NCBI RefSeq assembly: GCF_001940455.1
Contig: NZ_MKQR01000018.1
Location: forward strand, 1 to 64,000
Origin: Actinokineospora bangkokensis
GTDB taxonomy: Bacteria > Actinomycetota > Actinomycetes > Mycobacteriales > Pseudonocardiaceae
DNA: 64,000 nucleotides
Direction: 5' to 3'
The translations under genes were made by a program, and so were the position numbers. Below are positions 33,553 to 39,778 of the stretch, piece by piece. The notes beneath the pieces were generated by a model, which worked only from the letters and a program-made list of their open reading frames with translations, did no database searches and was not told the DNA's origin. How positions within the stretch are numbered: position 1 is the stretch's first letter; each line of letters begins with the position of its first letter.

Positions 33553-33885
33553 TCAGGCGCCGACCGTGCGGTCCAGCTCGCCCGGTTCCGAGGGGTCGAA
33601 GGCGGCCTTGTCCACGTCGGCGGCGACCAGGTGGATGTCGGCGGCCTCCCACGCGGTGCCGCGCACCGCCTCCCGGACGGCCTCGCCCGCGGTCGCCAGC
33701 AGCGGCGCCAGCGGGAAGGCGAGGACGACGAGGTGGACGGTGATGCCGCGGTCATCGATGTCGATGGCGAACGCGTCGGCCTCGAACGGCACCCAGGACC
33801 CGGTGACGGGCGCGGCGGGCCGCACCCCGGGCACGTGGCGCAGGGCCGCGAGGATCGCGTCGACGGCCTCGGTGCGGGCGGTCAC
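33553..33885 (-). CDS. Asp23-like short protein (110 aa)
   Basis: This 110-aa protein opens TARTEAVDAILAALRHVPG and has a strand region AFAIDIDDRGITVHLVVLAF followed by an amphipathic helix and AADIHLVAADVDKAAF. It appears to be a divergent Asp23-domain protein similar in layout to the 98-aa paralogue at 32239. Its GTG overlaps the stop of the preceding Asp23 gene (GTGA). It is the last gene of the operon headed by the ECF sigma factor, so it is presumably co-regulated with it. Confidence 0.68.
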   Translation of the reverse strand: MTARTEAVDAILAALRHVPGVRPAAPVTGSWVPFEADAFAIDIDDRGITVHLVVLAFPLAPLLATAGEAVREAVRGTAWEAADIHLVAADVDKAAFDPSEPGELDRTVGA

Positions 33886-34301
33886 GGCGCACCCCTGTCG
33901 GTGATGGTCAGCACGGACACGGCCACCGCCCGCAGGCGGATGCCGGTGGCGTGCAGGACCCGGTCGCGCACGGCCCGCTGCACCGCCCTGGCCACGGCCG
34001 TGACCTGGTCGAACCCGTCGACCGCGAGGTCGAGTTCGACCTCGACCCCGCCGTCGCGCTGGTCGACGCGCACCCGCACGCCGTCGGCGGGGGCGGGGGT
34101 CACCCCCGCCAGCCGCAGCCTGGCCTGGTGCACCACGGTGCCCACGAGGTCGGTCACCCCCACCTCCAGCCGGACCACCCCGGCCACCCCGGCGGCCGCG
34201 TCCGCCGCCAAGGCGGCGAGCACGGGTGTGCCCACCGCCCACGTGCACCGGCTGTCGGTGCCCGCGGTGGCCTCCACCGGCGGAACTGCCACAGTCAGCA
34301 C
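33882..34301 (-). CDS. Asp23/Gls24-family protein (139 aa)
   Basis: This 139-aa Asp23-type protein has AALAADAAAGVAGVVRLEVG, VRVRVDQRDGGVEVELDLAV and RAVQRAVRDRVLHATGIRL segments. The order of helices and strands is that of Asp23 with a longer N-terminal arm. AGGAGGAGAGCC lies directly before the GTG at 34301. It is third in the operon of ECF sigma factor, zinc anti-sigma/Asp23 fusion, this protein and a short Asp23-like protein. Products probably join or sense the Asp23 envelope scaffold. Confidence 0.78.
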   Translation of the reverse strand: MLTVAVPPVEATAGTDSRCTWAVGTPVLAALAADAAAGVAGVVRLEVGVTDLVGTVVHQARLRLAGVTPAPADGVRVRVDQRDGGVEVELDLAVDGFDQVTAVARAVQRAVRDRVLHATGIRLRAVAVSVLTITDRGAP

Positions 34302-34319
34302 GGCTCTCCTCCTAGCGCG

Positions 34320-34862
34320 TCACGGGTCGAGCAGGTCGACCACGGTGAGGTCAAGGGTGACGTTGGGCCAGCCGATGCGCGCGGTGACCGCCGCCAGCAC
34401 CCGCTCGCGCACCACCCGCACGGTCGCGGGCGACAGGTGCTCGCCGTCCACGGCGATCTCCAGGTCCGCCCCGATCGCCCCCGACCCGGTCTCCGACACC
34501 CGGCACCGGCGGGCCTGCACGCCCGGCACGCCGTCCGCGGCCCACCGGATCACCGCCGCGGCGGCCTGGGCGCTGATCCTGGCGGTGTCCGCGCCCTCGG
34601 TGAACAGCTCCACCCGGTCGCCCCGGCGCAGGTCGGCCCGCACCGCGGACATGATCCGCGACGTCAGCCCCGGCGGGGGTTCGAGGTCCTCCTCGGCCAG
34701 CTCCGCCGTCGCCTGCCGCAGCACCAGCAGGCTCGCCCGGACCGCCGTGCAGTCCGGGCAGCTCAGCTGGTGCTCGTCGGGGTCGTCGAGCCCGGCCCAC
34801 ACCCCCTCCACGTCGCGCCCGCACGGCAGCGCGTAACCCCGCGTGTCCGGCTCTAACGCCAC
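34320..34862 (-). CDS. Zinc anti-sigma factor fused to an Asp23-like domain
   Basis: The 180-aa product starts with about 45 residues holding a ZAS-type zinc anti-sigma motif: Cys14, then His31-x3-Cys35-x2-Cys38 (HQLSCPDC). A helical linker (about 55-75) follows, then an Asp23-like C-terminal domain (about 85-180) with AAAAVIRWAADGVPGVQA, IGADLEIAVDGEHLSP and WPNVTLDLTVVDLLD. No membrane segment is present. The GTG lies inside the end of the sigma-factor gene (10-bp overlap) after GAGGTGATG, so it is translationally coupled to its presumed target. The fusion suggests that the Asp23 scaffold itself may modulate sigma-factor release; this is inference. Confidence 0.8.
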   Translation of the reverse strand: MALEPDTRGYALPCGRDVEGVWAGLDDPDEHQLSCPDCTAVRASLLVLRQATAELAEEDLEPPPGLTSRIMSAVRADLRRGDRVELFTEGADTARISAQAAAAVIRWAADGVPGVQARRCRVSETGSGAIGADLEIAVDGEHLSPATVRVVRERVLAAVTARIGWPNVTLDLTVVDLLDP

Positions 34863-35446
34863 GGCGACATCACCTCGACCAACTGGGCGCGCGCCCGCGC
34901 GATCCGCCCCCGCACGGTGGCTCCGCTGACGCCCACCACCTGCGCGATCTCCTCGTAGGACCGGCCGTGCACTTCCCGCAGCAACCAGCACACCCGCAGC
35001 TGCGGCGACAACCCGGCCAACGCCTCGGTCAACGCGCGCATCCCCGCACCGGCCTCCGCGGCGCGCGACGGGTCGCCCAAGGCCCCCACCGCGGGCAACC
35101 GCTCCGCGTCGGCCTCCTCCGCCACCGGTCTGCGCGACCGGATCAGGTTGAGGCACCGGTTCGACGCCGTGCGGAACAACCACCCGGAGAACGCCGCGTC
35201 GGTCTGCAACTGCGACAACCGCCGCCACGCCGCCACGAACACCTCCTGGGTCACGTCCTCCGCATCCGCGCGGGAGCCGAGCATACGGACCGCGAACCGG
35301 AAGATCGGACCCTGATACCGCACCACCAACCGCTCGTAGGCCCCCACGTCCCCACCGCGGGCGCGGGCCACCAGGACCTCGTCGCCGTCCGCGGGGTCCT
35401 CGGCTCTCCCCGGGGAGCCGTCGAGTTCCACCGCGCTGCTCGTCAT
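34853..35446 (-). CDS. ECF sigma factor (SigE/RpoE-like)
   Basis: This 197-aa extracytoplasmic-function sigma factor has region 2 (YERLVVRYQGPIFRFAVRML; EDVTQEVFVAAWRRLSQLQ; FSGWLFRTASNRCLNLIR) and region 4 (LSPQLRVCWLLREVHGRSY, then EEIAQVVGVSGATVRGRIA). It is followed and overlapped by a zinc anti-sigma factor, the usual regulatory partner. The rest of the operon encodes Asp23-type proteins, so the likely regulon is envelope stress, possibly including the neighbouring Asp23/AmaP operon. The start ATG at 35446 has AGGAGACC upstream. Confidence 0.9.
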   Translation of the reverse strand: MTSSAVELDGSPGRAEDPADGDEVLVARARGGDVGAYERLVVRYQGPIFRFAVRMLGSRADAEDVTQEVFVAAWRRLSQLQTDAAFSGWLFRTASNRCLNLIRSRRPVAEEADAERLPAVGALGDPSRAAEAGAGMRALTEALAGLSPQLRVCWLLREVHGRSYEEIAQVVGVSGATVRGRIARARAQLVEVMSPWR

Positions 35447-35596
35447 ACCCACGGTCTCCTCGCCGCCCGGTCCGAGATGGACACCTGGGAAGAACCCCGC
35501 ACGCCCGTTGCTCACACAATCACCGGCGTGACTCTGGTCACAATCGCTTGGTCGACCACGTCCCCGTCGACGTGACGCGCCTCGCACCGAACTTGT

Positions 35597-35607
35597 TAGG
35601 ACTCCTA
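35597..35607. promoter_or_regulatory. Short palindrome in the ahpD-like promoter
   Basis: TAGGA-C-TCCTA is a perfect 11-bp palindrome 73 bp before the AhpD-like start and overlaps a TTGTTA (35594-35599) that could be a -35 element. The MarR protein encoded just downstream of the ahpD-like gene is a candidate binder. This is a short site, so chance occurrence is possible. Confidence 0.4.
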
Positions 35608-35680
35608 CCGACCTTGTGGCAGGGTCGACGTCGTCGCCACCGGACCCCGACCGGACCAGCAACCAGCGAGGAGAACGACC

Positions 35681-36226
35681 ATGTCCCGCATCGCGCTCGT
35701 CGACCCCAAGACCGCCGACGGTGAGGCCGCCGCCCTGCTCACCGAGATCACCCGCGCGTTCGGCACCGCGCCCGCCATGTTCCGGGCCGTCGCGAACTCC
35801 CCCGCGGCCCTGAAGATGATGTGGGCGGGCTTCGGCGCCCTCGGCGGCGGCACGCTGGGCGCGCGGCTCGGCGAGCAGGTGGCCGTGCTCGTGGCCGACC
35901 GCAACAGCTGCGAGTACTGCCTGGCCGCGCACACCGCCCTGGGCCGCAAGGCGGGCGTCTCCGCCGAGGACATGGCCCAAGCGCAGGCAGGCCACTCCCA
36001 CGACCCGCGCACCGCAGCGGCCCTGGCCTTCGCCGCCAAGCTCGTCGAGGACCGCGCGCAGGTGACCGACGAGGACGTGACCGCCCTGCGCGCCGCGGGC
36101 TTCGACGACGAGCAGGTCGTGGAACTGCTCGCGCACGTCGCGCTGAACCTGTTCACCAACTACGTCAACGTGGCCCTGGCCGTGCCAGTGGACTTCCCCA
36201 AGGTCGCGCTCACCAAGTCCGCGTGA
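35681..36226 (+). CDS. AhpD-like carboxymuconolactone decarboxylase-family peroxidase
   Basis: This 181-aa all-helical protein has the AhpD/CMD redox motif: RNSCEYCLAAHTALGRK, with the CxxC pair plus the following His forming the peroxidatic centre. FTNYVNVALAVPVDFP near the C-terminus is typical of AhpD-like alkylhydroperoxidase-domain proteins. The probable role is reduction of peroxides or another thiol-dependent redox reaction. AGCGAGGAG lies before the ATG. A GC hairpin and then a MarR gene follow, suggesting a redox-responsive pair. The true reductant and substrate are unknown. Confidence 0.88.
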   Translation: MSRIALVDPKTADGEAAALLTEITRAFGTAPAMFRAVANSPAALKMMWAGFGALGGGTLGARLGEQVAVLVADRNSCEYCLAAHTALGRKAGVSAEDMAQAQAGHSHDPRTAAALAFAAKLVEDRAQVTDEDVTALRAAGFDDEQVVELLAHVALNLFTNYVNVALAVPVDFPKVALTKSA

Positions 36227-36234
36227 TCGCGCTC

Positions 36235-36264
36235 GCGGGGGCGGGCGGGCCCACCCGCCCCCGC
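36235..36264 (+). terminator. Hairpin between ahpD-like and MarR genes
   Basis: GCGGGGGCGGG (36235-36245) pairs perfectly with CCCGCCCCCGC (36254-36264) across an 8-nt loop, nine bases after the ahpD-like stop. TACGAT (36268-36273), just after it, could be the -10 of a separate MarR promoter. Confidence 0.65.
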
Positions 36265-36306
36265 GGGTACGATCCCCGGCGAGCGGTCCCGGACGAGGCG
36301 GTGGGC

Positions 36307-36912
36307 ATGGCCGAGCAGCAGACCGGCGACGGCGAGCCCCTCGACCGCCGCCTGGCCGACGCCATCGAACGGCTCGGCCACGGCCTGCGCTCCCTGGCCC
36401 AGCGCACCGCCCGCGAACACGGCCTGACCCCGTTGCAGCAACAGGCGGTCCTGGCCTTGTCCCGCCACCCCTCCGTGCGCCGCGAGGTCAGCGCCCTGGC
36501 CGCGGAGTTCGACGTCACCACCCCCACGATGTCCGACGCCATCAGCGCCCTGGAGCGCAAGGACCTCATCACCCGCTCCCCCGGCCCCGACGGCCGCCGC
36601 CGCCTGCTGACCCTCACCCCCACCGGCGCCGACATCGCCCGCCAACTGCAACCCTGGGACGGCCCCCTCCTGGCAGCCCTCGACGCCACCCCCAAGCCCG
36701 ACCAGGCCACGACCCTGCACACCCTGCTCAACGCCATCGCGGTGCTGCAACGCCAGAACGTCGTCCGCCTCATGCGCACCTGCACCAGCTGCCGCTTCTT
36801 CGCCCGCGACACCTACGAAGATCCCGCGGCCCCCCACCACTGCAACCTCCTGCGGCTCCCCCTCCCCCTCGCAGACCTCCGCACCGACTGCCCCGAGCAC
36901 GAACCCGCCTGA
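36307..36912 (+). CDS. MarR-family regulator with C-terminal cysteine cluster
   Basis: This 201-aa protein has a MarR winged helix (EHGLTPLQQQAVLALSRHPS; EFDVTTPTMSDAISALERK; PGPDGRRRLLTLTPTG) followed by an unusual tail: MRTCTSCRFF, then a PHHCNLL segment, PLPLADLRTDCPEH. The four cysteines (CxxC, HC and a final C) and nearby histidines could bind zinc or an iron-sulfur cluster, giving a redox-sensing repressor. ATG 36307 and GTG 36301 are both possible starts. Its position after an AhpD-like peroxidase gene supports a role in oxidative or thiol stress. The metal and signal are inferred. Confidence 0.85.
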   Translation: MAEQQTGDGEPLDRRLADAIERLGHGLRSLAQRTAREHGLTPLQQQAVLALSRHPSVRREVSALAAEFDVTTPTMSDAISALERKDLITRSPGPDGRRRLLTLTPTGADIARQLQPWDGPLLAALDATPKPDQATTLHTLLNAIAVLQRQNVVRLMRTCTSCRFFARDTYEDPAAPHHCNLLRLPLPLADLRTDCPEHEPA

Positions 36913-36926
36913 CCCCGCGCCTGGCC

Positions 36927-37730
36927 CTACCCCCGACCGCGCTCGGCGGCGCGGTGCCGAGCAGCCGCTTCCGCGAAAACGAGGAAGCTCACCGTCGCCA
37001 CAGCGTCCACGGCCAACGCGGGCTCGTGCGCGGCGAGAGCAGCCTCCACCGCAGCGGCGAACACCGCCGACGACGCCGAATCCGGCACGTCCGCGCACGT
37101 CGCCTCGGCCTTCGCCACCACCGCGAGCACCGCGGGGAGCTGTTCCGGTTCCACCGCACCGGGAACGCGCCGCGGCACCGTCCCGCCGTGCAGGTAGCGC
37201 CCGGTGTACTTGAGCAGCGCCGTGTCGAGCGGCCCGAGGGTCACGCCCCGCCGAGCACGATCCCGATTCGCGTCGTACTCCCACACCAGGTCCTGATCAC
37301 CAATCGCACGCGCCCCCGCCTCGAACGCCGCGAACAGCTTGCCCTCGTTCAGCAACTCCGGCCGAGCCCCGTGCGCGATGAGCTGCCGCCACCCCACCCC
37401 CTCCCGGGCGAAGTACGCCTCAACCTCGTCCTCCGACCCGCCCAGCACCACGCCGATCGCCCGCTGCACCGCCACGGTCCCCGGCGCGGCTCCTCCCCCT
37501 GAGCGCCCCGCCGCCAGGCACAAGTCCTCCAGCACCCGCCAGAGCAGCAAGTGCCGCACCAGGTTCCCCCGAAGGACGTCGAACTGCTCGACGGTGATCG
37601 GAAAGCGGAACTCCCGGATGTCATACCCCCGGTTGAAGTCCACCCCGATCTCGACCAGCAGCACCTCCCCATCCCGCACGACCCGTGGAGCCCACGGGCT
37701 CCCCACCACCCTGTGCACGACCTCGCCCAT
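36927..37730 (-). CDS. DUF6357-like protein of unknown function
   Basis: This 267-aa soluble protein begins MGEVVHRVVGSPWAPRVVRD and contains FPITVEQFDVLRGNLVRHLL, DEVEAYFAREGVGWRQLIAHG, EYDANRDRARRGVTLGPLDT and LLKYTGRYLHGGTVP. From memory this resembles the actinobacterial DUF6357 family, which has no known function; the match is tentative. There is no signal peptide or membrane segment. It is divergent from the 84-aa gene at 37773 with only 42 bp between starts, so the two probably share a control region and perhaps a function. Confidence 0.72.
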   Translation of the reverse strand: MGEVVHRVVGSPWAPRVVRDGEVLLVEIGVDFNRGYDIREFRFPITVEQFDVLRGNLVRHLLLWRVLEDLCLAAGRSGGGAAPGTVAVQRAIGVVLGGSEDEVEAYFAREGVGWRQLIAHGARPELLNEGKLFAAFEAGARAIGDQDLVWEYDANRDRARRGVTLGPLDTALLKYTGRYLHGGTVPRRVPGAVEPEQLPAVLAVVAKAEATCADVPDSASSAVFAAAVEAALAAHEPALAVDAVATVSFLVFAEAAARHRAAERGRG

Positions 37731-37772
37731 GCCGCCAGTCCACCACAACGGGACCTGCGCGAGGATGTCGCC

Positions 37773-38027
37773 ATGGACCTGCGCGATCTGAGCGACCTGA
37801 TGGAAATCCTCGGCGACCAAGGGGTCGCCACACTGCTCCAATTCAACCAGGAGCGGTTGGCCGACAACGGCAAGCCGTGGACCGTCATCCTCACCGGACC
37901 CGCTGTGGGGCCCATCAGGATCATCGACTACGACGGGGACACGCTGCCGGAGTGCCTGAACGTCGTGCTGAACAAGCTGCGCGAACAGCCCGGGGACTGG
38001 TCCTGGCTCCCCATCGACTTTTCGTAG
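37773..38027 (+). CDS. Small acidic protein of unknown function, paralogue A (84 aa)
   Basis: The product starts MDLRDLSDLMEILGDQGVAT and includes FNQERLADNGKPWTVILTGP, IDYDGDTLPECLNVVLNKL and GDWSWLPIDF. A close paralogue is encoded at 42585-42827 on the other strand, sharing ERLADNG, PWT, LTGP, GP, YDGDTLPECL and PGDWSWLP. Both genes have GAGGATG plus a short spacer before the ATG. I recognise no family; such small acidic, Trp-containing proteins are often immunity or antitoxin-like, but that is a guess. A strong hairpin follows the stop. Confidence 0.75.
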   Translation: MDLRDLSDLMEILGDQGVATLLQFNQERLADNGKPWTVILTGPAVGPIRIIDYDGDTLPECLNVVLNKLREQPGDWSWLPIDFS

Positions 38028-38049
38028 CGCCTTCCAGCAGGCGTGAAAG

Positions 38050-38080
38050 GGCCGGTACCAGAAGTCATCCGGTACCGGCC
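38050..38080 (+). terminator. Hairpin terminator after paralogue A
   Basis: GGCCGGTACC (38050-38059) pairs perfectly with GGTACCGGCC (38071-38080), with an 11-nt loop, 23 bp after the stop. The 155 bp from here to the end of the caspase gene is less GC-rich and contains no gene I can support. Confidence 0.72.
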
Positions 38081-38235
38081 GCGTCCCTCCCCAGCGCGCG
38101 TTCAGGCCCCTACGGGGTCAGGCAGGTCCACACGATCCCGTTCATACCCGGTAATCGTTTTCGCATTGTTTGACGGCATGGCGGTGCACGCTACAGGGGC
38201 GGATAACCGCCCCGGTCGCGCTACGGCGTCGATTC

Positions 38236-39450
38236 CTAAAACTTCCCCAAGCAGTCGACCGCCACAGTGATCGCGACTTTCGAGCCCGCCGCGACCAACC
38301 CGCGCGGACCCACGCCGGTGGTCATGCACCTGCCCTCGTCGAGGGGCAGGTAGTAGCCGTCCGGCACCCGCACCTCGGCGACGACACCGAGTCGGACCAG
38401 CCGGTCCATGGCAACGGGCGCGGGGAGGCCCAGGTAGTCGGCTTCCTCGATCCGCACCATGGCCGCCTCTTCAGCGGTGGTCGCGGCAGCAGTGGTCGGA
38501 ACCGCGGAAGAACTGGTCGCCCCCGTCGGCCCGACGTGATCGTCACCCTGATTGACAATCACGACAAATACGACTGCGAACACCACCGCCACGACCGCGA
38601 ACCACGCCCACCGGAGCCCACCGGCCGATTCAGGCGCAACACTCGACGCGCTCACCCCCGGCGGGACAACTGCCAAGGACCGGGTGCGCACCGAGGGCGC
38701 ACGGCAGAGATGGATAGGCCCATCGACCTGCTGCATGCTCGTCGGGGTCTGACTCCCGCCACTGCGCGCCCGAACCCGATCGCGCACGAAGTCGAACAAC
38801 TCACCGGTGTCGACCACCCCATCCCCGCCGAGGTCGGCCTCACCGGTCCGCAACCCCTCCACCACCGCCCCCGTGAACAACGACGGCTCCGACTTCCCCC
38901 GCAGCTCATCCCCGCTCTGCTCATAGGCGAACTGGATCCGGGTGGAGGCCGTCATCACCACCCACCCACGCCCCTCCCGCGCCAACTGCTCCAGCACGTC
39001 GACGTCCCCGCCCCCCTTCACCCCCGCCGGGAACGCCCCACCGAAGCAGCAATCCAGCAGCAGGACCACCCGCTGCGCGCGGGTCTGGTCCGTCAACACC
39101 CGCACGAACTCAGCCGTCACCGCCGTCGAAGCCAGCAGGTCGTGCCGCGTGTCAGTGGCGACGAAGTTCAACCGCCCCGCCCGGTCCTTCACCCCATGAC
39201 CGGAGATGTAGAGCAGCACCAGGTCATCCCGCTCCGCCCGCGCGAAGAACTCGTCCAGCCGAACGCGCAACCGATGCGCGGGCACGTTGCGCAGGACCTC
39301 AACCTCATACCCGCCGATCTCGGGATCCACCAACACATCCCGGAGCGCAGCGGCATCGTGCGAGGGCGCCCGCAACCTCCGGAAGGCCGCGTCCTCATGC
39401 CGATCAGTGGCGATCAACAACGCGCGCCGAACCCCAGACCCCGTGACCAC
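38236..39450 (-). CDS. Membrane-anchored caspase-family peptidase with PASTA-like domain
   Basis: This 404-aa protein has an N-terminal caspase (C14) domain: RRALLIATDRHED start, His85 in YISGHGV and the catalytic-Cys motif LLDCCFGGAF (Cys135). An acidic or Asp specificity pocket is likely but not certain. A linker leads to one membrane helix near 273-297 (FAVVAVVFAVVFVVIV). After a Ser/Thr/Ala-rich stretch comes an extracytoplasmic PASTA-like domain (GLPAPVAMDRLVRLGVV; GLVAAGSKVAITVAV). The GTG at 39450 gives the usual caspase start; an upstream in-frame start at 39582 is less likely. It may couple a wall or peptidoglycan signal to proteolysis, which is inference. Confidence 0.82.
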   Translation of the reverse strand: MVTGSGVRRALLIATDRHEDAAFRRLRAPSHDAAALRDVLVDPEIGGYEVEVLRNVPAHRLRVRLDEFFARAERDDLVLLYISGHGVKDRAGRLNFVATDTRHDLLASTAVTAEFVRVLTDQTRAQRVVLLLDCCFGGAFPAGVKGGGDVDVLEQLAREGRGWVVMTASTRIQFAYEQSGDELRGKSEPSLFTGAVVEGLRTGEADLGGDGVVDTGELFDFVRDRVRARSGGSQTPTSMQQVDGPIHLCRAPSVRTRSLAVVPPGVSASSVAPESAGGLRWAWFAVVAVVFAVVFVVIVNQGDDHVGPTGATSSSAVPTTAAATTAEEAAMVRIEEADYLGLPAPVAMDRLVRLGVVAEVRVPDGYYLPLDEGRCMTTGVGPRGLVAAGSKVAITVAVDCLGKF

Positions 39451-39594
39451 ACCCCCAGTATCGCCCACGGCTCCATCAGGTGCGTTCACCGCAGACGATC
39501 TGCGTCTGCCAACAACCCCAATGCCGCGGAACAGCACGAAACACCTGGTCGCCCGATTCCACCCGCCGTCGTCAGCGCTCACACGGCGTGGGTG

Positions 39595-39624
39595 TTGTCA
39601 GAAATGTTTTCACTTCGCTATTGT
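39595..39624 (+). promoter_or_regulatory. Candidate promoter for the ABC transporter
   Basis: TTGTCA (39595-39600) and TATTGT (39619-39624) are separated by 18 bp inside an AT-rich island, about 155 bp before the permease start. Orientation and position fit transcription of the permease/ATPase pair through the downstream palindrome. Confidence 0.45.
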
Positions 39625-39723
39625 CGCTGTCGGGGGGAGCGCCGACGCACTGGGGAGTCTGATCGGTGACTGCTGGGATCCGGGGTACATCCGAGGAGCA
39701 GCTCCAGCGTGGGTTTGACCGGA

Positions 39724-39751
39724 CCTGCGGGGAGGGCGCCCTCCCCGCAGG
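39724..39751. repeat. 28-bp perfect palindrome in the transporter leader
   Basis: CCTGCGGGGAGGGC (39724-39737) is followed directly by its exact complement GCCCTCCCCGCAGG (39738-39751) with no spacer. It sits 27 bp before the permease TTG and after the candidate promoter. It could be a repressor operator on DNA or a hairpin in the leader RNA close to the ribosome site. Confidence 0.8.
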
Positions 39752-39778
39752 CTCGTCCGCACTCGGGGGGATCAGAGC

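Larger units (their letters stand above)
39451..39778. other. Intergenic region, caspase and ABC transporter genes divergent
   Basis: No gene is supported in these 328 bp. The stretch around 39580-39640 is AT-richer than its surroundings and holds a promoter-like pair on the + strand. A 28-bp perfect palindrome lies closer to the transporter start. Nothing resembling a small bacteriocin precursor could be read on either strand. Confidence 0.6.

Noticed and set aside
38081-38235. Possible tRNA or small RNA in the AT-richer gap
   Set aside because: No cloverleaf, T-loop or acceptor pairing could be built; only the adjacent terminator hairpin is supported.
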